DNA of 64,000 bases from positions 682,001 to 746,000 of the forward strand of contig NC_083370.1 of the NCBI RefSeq assembly GCF_029542785.1. Reading direction: 5' to 3'. The notes under the pieces were generated by a model. It was not told the DNA's origin. It did not search any database and saw only the letters and a list, made by a program, of their open reading frames with translations. The DNA is from Malassezia japonica (Eukaryota > Basidiomycota > Malasseziomycetes > Malasseziales > Malasseziaceae). Shown here one piece after another: positions 29,281-38,744 of the stretch; within the stretch, counting starts at the first letter, position 1, and every line of letters begins with the position of its first letter. The translations under genes and the position numbers were made by a program.

Positions 29281-30680
29281 ATGGACGAGACGTACGGTAG
29301 GTGGCGTGTTGCCTGACGCAGACGCCGTTATTCTTGGCACGGGTGTGACTGAGTGTGTGCTTTCTGCGCTGCTCTCTGTGGAGGGCAAGAAGGTGCTGCA
29401 CATTGACCGCAACGACTACTATGGCGCCGAATGCGCTTCGCTCACCCTCACGCAGCTCTACAACAAGTTCCGCCCTGGCGAGGAGGTGCCGAAGGACATC
29501 GGCCGCGACCGTGATTACGCCATCGACATGATCCCCAAGTTCATGATGGCCAACGGCGAGATCGTCAACATGCTCGTCCACACGGACGTGACACGCTACC
29601 TCGAGTTCAAGCAGATTGCTGCGAGCTACGTGTACCGCGACAAGCGCATCGCCAAGGTGCCGAGCACCGAGATGGAGGCCGTGCGCTCGCCGCTGATGGG
29701 CCTCTTTGAGAAGCGCCGCGCGAAGCGCTTCTTTGAGTTCCTGCAAAACTGGCGTGATAATGACCCCAAGACCCACCAGGGCGTGGATCTCGACTCGTGG
29801 CCCATGGAGAAGGTCTTTGCGCAGTTCGGCCTCGAGCCCGGTACGCGCGACTTTATCGGACACGCCATGGCGCTGCACCTCGACGACCTGTATCTTCAGC
29901 GCCCTGCGCGCGAGACGTACGAGCGCATCCTGCTGTACATGTCGTCCATGGCGCGCTACGGCAAGTCGCCCTACATCTACCCTCTGTACGGCCTTGGCGA
30001 GCTGCCCCAAGGCTTTGCGCGTCTCTCTGCGATCTACGGTGGTACCTACATGCTCGACAAGCCCGTCGACGAGATTGTCCTGGACGAGAGCGGCAAGTTT
30101 GCCGGTGTGCGCTCCGGCGACGAGACGGTCAAGGCCAAGATGGTCGTCGGCGACCCCAGCTACTTCCGCTCGGTCGGCAACAAGTCGCGTGTGCGCGAAA
30201 CGGAGAAGGTTGTGCGTGCCATCTGCATCCTGAAGCACCCCATCCCCAACACGGACAACTCGGACTCGGTGCAGCTGATTATTCCCCAGAACCAGGTGGG
30301 CCGCAAGCACGGTACGTTTCTCTCTTACTCATTTAGACATCTACATTGCCGAAGTATCCTCGACGCACAACGTGTGCCCCAAGGACCTCTACATTGTGCA
30401 GGTCTCGACTGTCGTCGAGACGGACAAGCCCGAGCTGGAGCTGCGCCCTGGTCTCGACCTCCTCGGCCCGATCCATGAAAAGTTTGTCACGATCACCACG
30501 CTCGAGGAGCCGCTGGAGTCGGGCAAGGAAGACAATGTCTTTATCACGCGCTCCTACGATCCTACTTCGCATTTCGAAACGGTTGTGGAGGACATCCATG
30601 ACGTCTGGCGCCGCATCACGGGCCAGCCGCTTGTCCTGAAGAAGCGCGACGAATCCGAAGGCGCCCAGGTCCAAGCTTAA
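29281..30680 (+). CDS. GDI1: Rab GDP-dissociation inhibitor
   Basis: Exons 29281-29296, 29322-30311 and 30337-30680, with two 25-nt introns, give 449 residues, the normal GDI length. The start reads MDETYDAVILGTGVTECVLS (the FAD-like fold of GDI/REP). The Rab-binding platform follows with DYYGAECASLTL and RDYAIDMIPKFMMANGE; the mobile effector loop and domain II contain YLQRPARETYERILLYM and YPLYGLGELPQGFARLSAIYGG. The C-terminus is VHDVWRR-like (DIHDVWRRITGQPLVL). GDI extracts prenylated Rab-GDP from membranes and recycles it. The second intron carries its branch site 8 bases rather than 4 before the acceptor. Confidence 0.97.
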
Positions 30681-31253
30681 TGTCCGGATTCGAAGCGAGC
30701 TGCAATCTGACGTGAGTAATTTGCGGGGACGCGCCTACATCCATTCCGAATATGCACGCTTCGTAAACGACTTGACCGGGCGTTCCGACGACCCACATCG
30801 TAGATGTTTCGCAGCCAATCGGGGCCTCGCTATCTCCTGAACGGCTCAGCACATGACCTCCGTGTCCAATCATGACACCCGACTGTACTTCGGCCGAATG
30901 TACGCGGTGTGGAGGGTCTGGCATTGGACCAGCTTCCCTAATAAGCTCTTTGCCCAGCCAACGCGGCTGAAGTCGTTTCCAAGCCGTGTGCGTCGGTCGT
31001 GTGGGCGCGAGTTGTACTCTCACGACGAGCCAGTGTGCTGCGCCTGCGTTCTGCCACCTGCTTGAAGCAAGCATCCCAGTTTCGCGCTTGTGCATAAACG
31101 ACTGCCTTCTATAGGCACCAGTACGCCAAGTCGCGTGTGGCTAAGAGCACTGCTCTGCTCTACCTCGCCGCACGCTGGACTCGTGAGTCTTTGCATTCTG
31201 TTCCTTTTCCTTTTGTCGGCGGCCATTGCGACCTGCTTTGATCATTGAATACC
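30681..31253. other. 573-base intergenic region upstream of the large disordered gene
   Basis: The longest gene-free stretch in the window. No convincing coding frame, tRNA or repeat. It has CCAAT motifs (30813-30817 and near 30866), lower GC than the flanks, and a pyrimidine-rich run (TTCCTTTTCCTTTT, about 31201-31214) shortly before the next ATG. It probably contains the GDI1 3' end plus a promoter and long leader for the next gene. Confidence 0.5.
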
Positions 31254-33539
31254 ATGGCTTCTCCCATTCGCATATCTCGGGCGTCCACCTGCCACTTTGA
31301 TGGCGAGCTCACGGTGGACCGCGCCCCTTCTGCAAGGAGCCACGCAATACCTGCTTCTATGAATGCAATCTATGCTCCCCCATTGACCACTGCGTTTACA
31401 GGTGCGCCACGAGCGAGTGACTTGCTCGCTCAGCAATTGCAAAACTTGAACGCCGCATCGCTCAAGGCGACTGGCACACGACGGTCACACAGCCAAGACG
31501 CTGACGCAAACAGCTCCTCGCCGAGCTACTCCCGCAGCCGCTCTCGGTCACGGGAGCGCGACGCGCATGCGGCGCTGATGCGCCTCAAGGGCCTGCCCAG
31601 TGCGGCTCAGACCAACCTATACACGCCACTGGCCAAACTATGGCCTGGTGAGCGGGACAGGTCCTTATCCCCGGTGGAAACGACGCCTTCTCCTGTGGAT
31701 TCGGCGGGTCTGTCGCCGACCGAGATCACGACCCCGCACAGTGTCCTCTTCCGGGGGTCACGCGAGGGCAGTGTATCGGGCAGTATCACCCCGGGTTCCT
31801 CGTGGTCTTCCTGCTCCAAGTGCAGCGCAGACAGTATCGATACGACCGAAACGGTCACGACCTCGCTCGAAGCACTGGACGAAACCGCATCCGACACCAA
31901 GACAGTGTCGATTTCGCCCGATTTGCACCCCAGTGGCGCGCCATTGGCCCTGGGGCTCGACAACTCGCTGGAGCACGACTTGGAGTCGCTACCCCCGGTT
32001 CCACAGCGGCCTCCGTCGCAACGTCAGCGCAGCCTAAGTGATGTGATGCAGCGGTCCGAGTGCTACGCGACGTTCCTCCAAGACGACGCAAAGACCATTG
32101 GCGGCCAGAGTGAATCGGATAGTCGCACCGTCTCCCCCTCGCCCTCGGACAGCGACGCAGATGTGCCTGCATTGGGCGAGTCTGTCTCCTTGTCCCTGCA
32201 CAACACAGAAAACGGGGTACCGGATCGGTCTTGCAAAGGGCCCCAAGACTTCTCTGCCTACGTCTCGGGTATTGGTGAGCCGATCGACCCAGACACTGAG
32301 TTCTCCTCGGTGGCGCAGCTGCAAACTTTCCGCATCCACTCGCGCAGCCGCAGCGTGGGTCCAGGCGACTTCCGTGAGGAGCGTCTGCAGAACCGCCGCC
32401 ATGGCATGGCGAGCGACACGAGCGCCACGCGATCCTATACTCTGAGCCCCCAACAGCGCGCTCGTATTCTTTCGCCGCGCCCTCCGCTGCTCAATGTTCG
32501 TGACACGGAGCTGATTCCGTCGCTCTCGGCGCTGGGCATGGCGGTGTGCAACCCGGGCTACCAGCTGAAGCCCTCGCGCATTTCCCCCAGCAACGTCAAG
32601 CCGGTGGACGAGGCGACACCGCCTGCCTCGCCCCGCTTGACCGCACACCCCCAGGCGCCCCTTATGATTAATGGCGTCCTGCAACTCGATGCAATCCCTG
32701 ATGCATCTATCGACGAAAACGGTTTTAAAACTGTGGTTTCTCGGCATGCACGTCGGAAGCTGCGCCGCGATACACAGCGTGCTTCGCGGCCTCCTGTTGC
32801 AGACCCCGAGCCGATCAGCATCGACGCGATCCCCGAAACGCACGATCTCGCTGCCGAAGTCGAGGAGCCCCAGGAAGAGGACCGTCGTGGCCGCGGGCGC
32901 ACACGCGACCGTGGCCGACGCAGCCGTCCGATGCAGCAGCATGCGAGCGAGCCGCTTGGGGCCAAGGTGCCCTTCAACTGCAGTGGTTCTGTGGTCGCTG
33001 CGCCCTCGTCGCGGCATGCAAATGGCAGTCGCCGTTCGCGCCGTTCGCGCCTTGCGGGCATGACCTATGCGGCGGCTGCCACGGCGGGCCGCAGTCGCGA
33101 CGAGAAGGTGGATTCGATCTCGCCCGATACCCGCGGACGGCGTGGCGCGGTTAAAATCGTCAACTCGTCGGACGACACGACTACCGTGCCGGTGCCAGCA
33201 TCTGCCCCTGCCGTGCCTTGCCGTACGTCAGGCAGCCCCGTGCCCGAACCCAGCGAGGAGGAGGCTGTTCTTCCCCGCCCGCGCCTGCTGAGTAACGGTG
33301 CCCATCTGCTCATGCTGAGTCTTGAACTGGCTATGATTCGGAATAACAAAATCACTTGCCCCCTGAAAGCACGCTGGGGCAAACGCCGTGATGATGACTT
33401 CCGTCCGATCCCCAACCTCCAGACACGTGCAAAACTCGCGCTCACTCGCACTAGCACGCCATTGAGTTCTCCGGACCAAAATGTCTGCACCCTTGTCGAA
33501 GAGGGCGGCTCGAGCCTGAAGCGGAGGTGGTCGCCTTGA
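31254..33539 (+). CDS. Large Ser-rich disordered protein of unknown function with a basic C-terminal block
   Basis: 761 residues from the first ATG (MASPIRISRASTCHF), no intron needed. Most of the chain is low-complexity: serine/proline-rich, with an RS-like patch (SYSRSRSRSRERD, about residue 100), many SP/TP sites (for example SPVETTPSPVDSAGLSPT) and acidic spacers. Two segments look ordered: about 485-510 (ENGFKTVVSRHARRKLRRDT), and a compact C-terminal motif NGAHLLMLSLELAMIRNNK continuing ITCPLKARWGKRRDDD (about 680-715). The SP/TP density suggests control by a proline-directed kinase such as CDK or MAPK. I do not recognise the family. It has the longest upstream region in the window, consistent with regulated expression. 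Confidence 0.8.
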   Translation: MASPIRISRASTCHFDGELTVDRAPSARSHAIPASMNAIYAPPLTTAFTGAPRASDLLAQQLQNLNAASLKATGTRRSHSQDADANSSSPSYSRSRSRSRERDAHAALMRLKGLPSAAQTNLYTPLAKLWPGERDRSLSPVETTPSPVDSAGLSPTEITTPHSVLFRGSREGSVSGSITPGSSWSSCSKCSADSIDTTETVTTSLEALDETASDTKTVSISPDLHPSGAPLALGLDNSLEHDLESLPPVPQRPPSQRQRSLSDVMQRSECYATFLQDDAKTIGGQSESDSRTVSPSPSDSDADVPALGESVSLSLHNTENGVPDRSCKGPQDFSAYVSGIGEPIDPDTEFSSVAQLQTFRIHSRSRSVGPGDFREERLQNRRHGMASDTSATRSYTLSPQQRARILSPRPPLLNVRDTELIPSLSALGMAVCNPGYQLKPSRISPSNVKPVDEATPPASPRLTAHPQAPLMINGVLQLDAIPDASIDENGFKTVVSRHARRKLRRDTQRASRPPVADPEPISIDAIPETHDLAAEVEEPQEEDRRGRGRTRDRGRRSRPMQQHASEPLGAKVPFNCSGSVVAAPSSRHANGSRRSRRSRLAGMTYAAAATAGRSRDEKVDSISPDTRGRRGAVKIVNSSDDTTTVPVPASAPAVPCRTSGSPVPEPSEEEAVLPRPRLLSNGAHLLMLSLELAMIRNNKITCPLKARWGKRRDDDFRPIPNLQTRAKLALTRTSTPLSSPDQNVCTLVEEGGSSLKRRWSP

Positions 33540-33616
33540 TGCATTCAACTCCCCTATTGTTCCATATCTCCTTCCCCACGATAGTTGATGACACTGTATT
33601 CCATTGATTACGTTTT

Positions 33617-33626
33617 CCCAATTGGG
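33617..33626. promoter_or_regulatory. CCCAATTGGG palindrome (double CCAAT) upstream of the small mitochondrial-type gene
   Basis: CCAATTGG contains a CCAAT pentamer on each strand, 60 bases before the ATG of the 110-residue gene. CCAAT is the binding site of the HAP (NF-Y) complex, which controls respiratory genes in fungi. Assignment is by motif only. Confidence 0.4.
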
Positions 33627-33686
33627 GCATCGGGTTGGGCAGTGCATGTCCCCTGAACCCTGCCTAGCTACTCGCCTCCATTCATC

Positions 33687-34019
33687 ATGTCTGCGATGCT
33701 CAAATCGACTCGTATGCTCCCTAGCGCTCGCATTGCGCCTCGCTTCTACGGAATTCGTGCCTACAGCGCCCCGACGCCGCCGCCGCCGAACGAGCGCAAG
33801 AGCACGCCGCTGGAGGAGACGGCCAAGACCGACAAGGCCGGCACCAGCGGCCCTATCATCACGGTGACGCTTCTCGGCCTTCTTGTCGGTGGTCTCTACA
33901 TGTTTAGCGACGACCTGAAGTCGTACCTGTCCGGCGGCACGGCCGCCGCTGACAAGTCCGTCATCGCCGAGCAGAAGAACGGCAAGATGGTGAGCCCATT
34001 CGGTGGCAAGAAAGAGTAG
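33687..34019 (+). CDS. Small mitochondrial-type membrane protein resembling the CCP1 N-terminal anchor
   Basis: 110 residues, single exon, start MSAMLKSTRMLPSARI. An arginine-rich presequence (RIAPRFYGIRAYSAP) is followed by a proline-rich spacer and one membrane helix (PIITVTLLGLLVGGLYMF), then a polar tail ending FGGKKE. The stretch GGLYMFSDDLKSYLSGG lines up with [17 protein letters not shown] in the next gene, CCP1, and in both a presequence ending in R-x-Y-S precedes it. It therefore looks like a separate copy of the peroxidase targeting and anchor segment without the enzyme. In the intermembrane space it could serve as a small inner-membrane protein, but no function is known to me. Confidence 0.8.
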   Translation: MSAMLKSTRMLPSARIAPRFYGIRAYSAPTPPPPNERKSTPLEETAKTDKAGTSGPIITVTLLGLLVGGLYMFSDDLKSYLSGGTAAADKSVIAEQKNGKMVSPFGGKKE

Positions 34020-34148
34020 CCCTCCACACGCTCATCGCTTGGACCCTGCGCGGGGGGTGGCCCGCACACCTCACTCTTCGGCCGACTTGTCCCGTCCGTG
34101 CACCCGCTGGCTTCCGGTGCCCGTGCACCATAGGTCCGTTCTTGATAG

Positions 34149-34186
34149 CCAATCATAGTTTGCGGATTAGGCCATTACGTTATTGG
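34149..34186. promoter_or_regulatory. Pair of opposed CCAAT boxes in the CCP1 promoter
   Basis: CCAAT at 34149-34153 and its complement ATTGG at 34182-34186 lie 87-124 bases before the CCP1 ATG. Yeast CCP1 is controlled by oxygen, heme and Hap factors, so HAP-complex binding is a reasonable inference. Confidence 0.4.
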
Positions 34187-34272
34187 AGCGGTAGACTTGC
34201 AGGCTTGAAGGGGGAGTGGGTCGGCGTGCTGGCGGCGTGGCGGCGGTTTGCCCTAGGACCATTGCGTATACC

Positions 34273-35496
34273 ATGGCATCTCTTCGTTCCTCTCTTCGCC
34301 TGACCCGCGGAGCCCGTCTGGCCGCCGCGCCACGCTGCGCCAAGGCCGCTGTTCCCAGCATGGGCGCTCGTGCCTACAGCTCGGAGACTCCCAAGCCGAG
34401 TCAAGGCAGCGGCGGCCTGGTGGTGAGCGCTATTCTGGTCGCTGCCGCCGCCGGTGGTGCATACTACCTGAACGACGATGTCAAGTCGTTCCTGGCTGGC
34501 GGCGGTGCGGCCGGCAGCTCGTCGACGCTGAGCAGCAAGGCGGACGCGAAGAAGATCCCCACCAAAGAGGACTACCAGAAGGTGTACAACCGCATTGCGG
34601 AGCTCTTTGAGAAGGACCCCGACTACGACGCTGGCAGTTACGCTCCGGTTGTCGTGCGTCTCGCGTGGCACACGAGCGGTACCTACGACAAGGACTCGAA
34701 CACGGGTGGTAGCAACGGTGCTACGATGCGCTTCCCCCAGGAGGCTGGCTACGAGGCGAACGCTGGTCTCGAGCACGCCCGCAAGTTCCACGAGCCGATC
34801 AAGGCCGAGTTCCCCTGGATTACGTACTCGGACCTCTGGACGCTCGGTGGTGTGTGCGGTATCCAGGAGATGGGTGGCCCCACGATCCCCTGGCGCCCTG
34901 GCCGTGACGACCACCCCGCGGAAGACACTCCTCCGGATGGCCGTCTCCCTGATGGCTCGCAGGGCCAGGACCACCTCCGCAACATCTTCCACCGCATGGG
35001 CTACAACGACCAGGAGATCGTCGCGCTTACCGGTGCGCACGCCCTCGGCCAGTGCCACGGTCACCGCAGTGGCTTTGACGGCCCCTGGACCTTCTCCCAA
35101 ACCACCTTCTCGAACTCGTTCTTCACCGGTCTCCTCGATATGAAGTGGAACCCCAAGAAGTGGGACGGTCCCTTCCAGTACGCTGACGAGACCGACGAGC
35201 TCATGATGCTCCCCACCGACTACTCGCTCGTCAAGGACTCGACCTTTAAGAAGTGGGTCAAGAAGTACGCCGAGGACGAGTCGCTCTTCTTCAAGGACTT
35301 TGCCAATGTGTTCACCCGCCTCCTCGAGCTCGGTGTGCCGGAGGAGAACTTTAAGAAGTCTGCACGCTCGCTCGGTACCGACAAGCCGCTCGAGTTTGTG
35401 CGCACCTTTGACCAGGAGGACAAGGAAGAGGACAAGAAGGAAGACAAGAAGGAAGACAAGAAGGAGGACAAGAAGGAGGACAAGAAGGAGAAGTAG
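34273..35496 (+). CDS. CCP1: Cytochrome c peroxidase, mitochondrial
   Basis: 407 residues, no intron, start [16 protein letters not shown]. Bipartite targeting: a basic presequence (to GARAYSSE), then a hydrophobic segment ([19 protein letters not shown]) as in intermembrane-space Ccp1. Class-I heme peroxidase core: distal [15 protein letters not shown] (Arg, Trp, His near residue 130), [15 protein letters not shown], the proximal His in [12 protein letters not shown] (about 255), and the radical-forming Trp in FDGPW. It reduces hydrogen peroxide using cytochrome c. The C-terminus carries an unusual repeat of [12 protein letters not shown] units (bases 35415-35493), absent from the usual family end. 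CCAAT boxes lie upstream. Confidence 0.96.
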   Translation: MASLRSSLRLTRGARLAAAPRCAKAAVPSMGARAYSSETPKPSQGSGGLVVSAILVAAAAGGAYYLNDDVKSFLAGGGAAGSSSTLSSKADAKKIPTKEDYQKVYNRIAELFEKDPDYDAGSYAPVVVRLAWHTSGTYDKDSNTGGSNGATMRFPQEAGYEANAGLEHARKFHEPIKAEFPWITYSDLWTLGGVCGIQEMGGPTIPWRPGRDDHPAEDTPPDGRLPDGSQGQDHLRNIFHRMGYNDQEIVALTGAHALGQCHGHRSGFDGPWTFSQTTFSNSFFTGLLDMKWNPKKWDGPFQYADETDELMMLPTDYSLVKDSTFKKWVKKYAEDESLFFKDFANVFTRLLELGVPEENFKKSARSLGTDKPLEFVRTFDQEDKEEDKKEDKKEDKKEDKKEDKKEK

Positions 35497-35555
35497 ACGC
35501 CGTAGCATCCATATATGTGGAGGTATGGAGGTGTGTCCCGCTCTTTGCGGACACG

Positions 35556-36523
35556 ATGAGTGTTGACCCAGCGACGTTTGAGATCCAGAGCCTGTACTAC
35601 CAGAATGCGTATGCAGGCTGCATTGCGCTCGCGCGCAGGAGTGCTCCGAGCGGCATCGTGGACGATGTGAGCCTCTTGCAGCTGGCGTACGCTGCGCGCG
35701 CCGCGGTTGCGCTGCGCGACTTTGCACAGGCCCGCCAGCTGATCGGCGACCAAGCCGAGTCGCCGCTCGCCATGTCGGTGCTCCTCCTTGCCGACTACAT
35801 GGAGGCGTCACAGGGTGGTGATACGGTGGATGCGCAGAGCGTGCTCGACCAGCTCCAGTCGCTGCTGGACCTGGCCGAGCCCGGGGAGCTGGCCAGCGAG
35901 ATGATCCGCTACAATGTGGGCCTTGCGCTCTTTACAAGCGGCAACGCAGAGCTCGCGCTGGAGACGCTTGGCGTGACCGGTGCGGGTGGCAGCCGCGAGC
36001 TCGAGTGTGTCGCGCTCGGTGTGCATATCCTGCTGGCCATCCACCGTGTGGATTTGGCCGAGAAAGAGTACATGGCGGTGCGGCAATGGGGCGACGATTC
36101 GCTCCTGGTCCAGTTTATGGAGGCGTGGATCGGCCTTGTGCGTGGCGGCCGTGCGACGCAGCAGGCCTACTATGTCTATGACGAGTTGAGCCAGAGCTCG
36201 ACTGTGGCCAACACGGCGAACATGGTGCCGTCGCTCGTCGGCAAGGCCGTTGCGAACGCTGCGCTGGGTGACAGCCGCGGCGCGCGTGCCGTTGCGGACG
36301 AGGCCGCGGCGTTTGATCCTGCGGACGCGGCCGTGGCCAGCGACCAGGCCGTCTTTACGGCGCTTGCGGGCGATGCGAGTGCCGCGGAGTTTGATGCCAA
36401 GGAAGCGTACGTTCCCCCGACTTACCCAGCGCTCTCCACACCCATGCCCCCCATGCCCCGCTCGCTGTGGACTGGGCCGCGCGGCAGGCGGAGCTCGACC
36501 AAGCGATTGCCTCCTTTGCGTAG
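35556..36523 (+). CDS. SEC28: Coatomer epsilon subunit (epsilon-COP)
   Basis: Exons 35556-36406 and 36430-36523 with a 23-nt intron give 314 residues, the normal size. The start is MSVDPATFEIQSLYYQNAY. Tandem TPR-like helices fill the protein (RYNVGLALFTSGNAELALE, EWIGLVRGG-type helices, YYVYDELSQSS). After splicing the C-terminus reads LHTHAPHAPLAVDWAARQAE, then LDQAIASFA, which corresponds to the conserved HPF-type end of epsilon-COP. It stabilises alpha-COP in the COPI coat for Golgi-to-ER transport. Convergent with the carrier gene, 23 bases between stops. Confidence 0.93.
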
Positions 36524-36546
36524 AAAGTATATATGCACTACGACGA

Positions 36547-37503
36547 CTAAAAGTGCGACAGCTCGTGCCGAGCCATCTCGAAAGCAAGGAACGTGGCACC
36601 GTTGGCGAAAGGCGCCTGCGTCAGCCAAAGTACGTACACGAATGAGAGTCGGGACGAGGCCGCGGAAGAAGCCGCTGACGCCCCCGCTGGCGTACACCTG
36701 GCGGACGACATCCAGCGTGCCGCGGAAGGTGCGCTTCGAGGGCTCGATCGCGTCCGTCTGCATGTACGACTTGATGACATCGATCGGGTATACCATGAGC
36801 CACAGCACGATACCCGCCGAGGCGCCGGCCAGGAGCGGCACCGTCGGCGAGAGCTGCGAGCGGTGCTCGATGCCGAGCGACTTCATCTTGTGCTGCACGA
36901 GGTACTCATAGGTCATAAAGTAGATGCCCATGCCGTGGCCCTCACGCAGCACGGTCGGTACAAAGCCGCGGAAGATGCCCGAGACGCCGCCCTTGGCTGC
37001 GATTCTGGGTGAGAAGCGATACGTACTGCTTCAGGCAGTCGAAAGGACCGTGGTACACCAGCGTCTGCTGCGTCTGGAGGCGAATACGGACCTGCTCGAT
37101 CGGAGCGGCAAGCACACTGTTCGCGATACCGCCCGCGGCACCGGACGCGTACAGCTGCCACTGCGTCAGGTGCAGGCCCGCCTTCCCGTGCTTGGCGACG
37201 TTCTCCTCGCGGAAGAGGCCCTTGAAGTACTGCACGACACCAAACTGGATCGAGACGCAGGCACCGACACCGATCAACGGCATCGTCGTGCCTTTGTAGA
37301 ACGCCATCGGTCCGCCCTTCTTGAAGATGTCGCTAATGCAGTCCACGATACCCGAGTACTTGCCCGGGGGCGCTGTCTGGATGCGCACCTTGACGATATC
37401 GAAAGGCCTGTGTCAGCTGCAGCACGTACTGGCCCACCAGCACCTGGGCCACACCGCCCGAAGTGCCAGCCAGAATATCCTTGGCAGTCTCCGGAAGACG
37501 CAT
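36547..37503 (-). CDS. YMC1: Mitochondrial carrier protein, YMC1/YMC2-like
   Basis: Four exons (37503-37430, 37407-37027, 37004-36638, 36615-36547) with three 22-nt introns give 296 residues, the standard carrier length. Three repeats show the signature P-x-D/E-x-x-K/R: GQPFDIVKVRIQT at about residue 25, AAPIEQVRIRLQT at about 130, and MVYPIDVIKSYMQTD at about 230, each ahead of the next helix pair. The end is APFANGATFLAFEMARHELS. EGHGMGIYFMTYEYL and YPIDVIKS are closest to the yeast Ymc1/Ymc2 branch, related to the carnitine and ornithine carriers. Ymc proteins are implicated in glutamate/glycine-linked transport; the substrate here is inferred. Each intron lies where the unspliced frame would break the repeat. 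Confidence 0.92.
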
Positions 37504-37562
37504 CGTAGCACAAGCGAGCACGAGGCGCAGCGGCGTGCATAATTTTGTGTGCCGGTTCCACC

Positions 37563-38744
37563 CTATAAATTACCCGGCAGGGCCGTGCGGAGGCGCCGGG
37601 CATAGGCGGCCAGCACGCCGTGCCGCTCGACGGCGAGGCGCAGGGGGCTATGGGCATCTGGCGAGTCGTCCGGAATCGATAGAATCGTGTGTAGCGCCGC
37701 AAACAAGAGGCAGTCGAGCGAGGTGGCGCGGTGCGCGCCCAGCATCCAGCCTTCGCCGGTCGACGCGTCGACGTCCGTCGCGAGGCGCGCGGCGCACGCG
37801 ACGAGGCCCTCGGCCGCCTGCTGCAGGATCGTCTCCTGGTCGATGCGGGCAGAGGGGGGAGGAATGGACGTCTCGGCGTCCGGCGCATCGTGCTTCGACG
37901 TGCCGCTCAGGAATCCGACAAAGTCCACGGTATAACTCGGAATCAGCGCAAGGGGATTGCGCGTGTCCGCCAAATAGTGCCCGCCGTACACCGCCTCGAT
38001 GCTTTCGAACGATGCGCCGGCCGTGCTCAGCTGCGAGACACGCGCGAGCTCGCGCTGCTCTTCTGTCGCCTCGCCGGCGAGCATGCCGCCGGCGAGCGCA
38101 CGCAGCAGCGGCTGGCGCGTGTCGCTGTTGGTAAACGCGCCACAGCGCAGCGCAAGGAGCAGTGCGCCGGCCGTCACGCGGCCGTAGAGCAGCGTGCGCC
38201 ACGCAAGGCTCTCTTGCGCCGCCGCCTCGGACGGCCACACGGACTTTTCCTCGAGCTCGGCACGCTCCAGGGGATAGTGGTTCTCGACAAAGTGCGGCAG
38301 ACTCGACGTGCCTAGCAGCGACGGGAAGCCGCTCTCCCGGCCGACCGGCGACTGCGTCGCAGGAGGCAGGTGCAGAAAGGGCGTGTTGCCTTCGGGCGCC
38401 CAGTACGGGTCGCGCAGCACCTCGACGTCAAAGTCGGCGCCACGCAGCAGCAGCTCCATCTGCCAGCGCAGGCTCACGGGGTCCGCACTCGCCCACTCGC
38501 CCGCCCATGTCGGCGCAATGTACAAGAGGGGTTTGCTCGGCACATGCTCCTTGTCCGCGTCGCTCGCGACCGCCTTGGCCGCGGGCCACTCGTAAAGGGG
38601 AAAGCTCTTGAATAGGCGCCGGATCACGTCAGGCATCGGCACCTGCGTGCGCGTACTCATACCCCGCGCCGGCGCCGCAGGGATCTCGTCCAGCTCTGGA
38701 TAGCTGCCAGCGGCCATATGTGGAGGCTCGTCGTGGACCTTCAT
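37563..38744 (-). CDS. SAM35: SAM complex subunit SAM35/metaxin-like
   Basis: Up to 393 residues from the ATG at 38744. The conserved block begins at STRTQVPMPDVIRRLFKSFP, similar to the yeast Sam35 start, so the ATG at 38660 (365 residues) is an equally good choice. A thioredoxin/GST-like N half (KPLLYIAPTWAGEW, VSLRWQMELLLRGADFDVEVL) and a helical GST-like C half (TSLDCLLFAALHTILS) match metaxin-family SAM subunits. Sam35 recognises the beta-signal of outer-membrane beta-barrel precursors. No transmembrane segment, as expected for this peripheral subunit. If the upstream ATG is used, its start codon overlaps that of SKI8 on the other strand. Confidence 0.85.
   Translation of the reverse strand: MKVHDEPPHMAAGSYPELDEIPAAPARGMSTRTQVPMPDVIRRLFKSFPLYEWPAAKAVASDADKEHVPSKPLLYIAPTWAGEWASADPVSLRWQMELLLRGADFDVEVLRDPYWAPEGNTPFLHLPPATQSPVGRESGFPSLLGTSSLPHFVENHYPLERAELEEKSVWPSEAAAQESLAWRTLLYGRVTAGALLLALRCGAFTNSDTRQPLLRALAGGMLAGEATEEQRELARVSQLSTAGASFESIEAVYGGHYLADTRNPLALIPSYTVDFVGFLSGTSKHDAPDAETSIPPPSARIDQETILQQAAEGLVACAARLATDVDASTGEGWMLGAHRATSLDCLLFAALHTILSIPDDSPDAHSPLRLAVERHGVLAAYARRLRTALPGNL

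Noticed and set aside
30681..31253. Small coding frames in the intergenic region
   Set aside because: Several short frames exist, but none has family similarity or a mini-intron pattern; treated as leader/promoter sequence.
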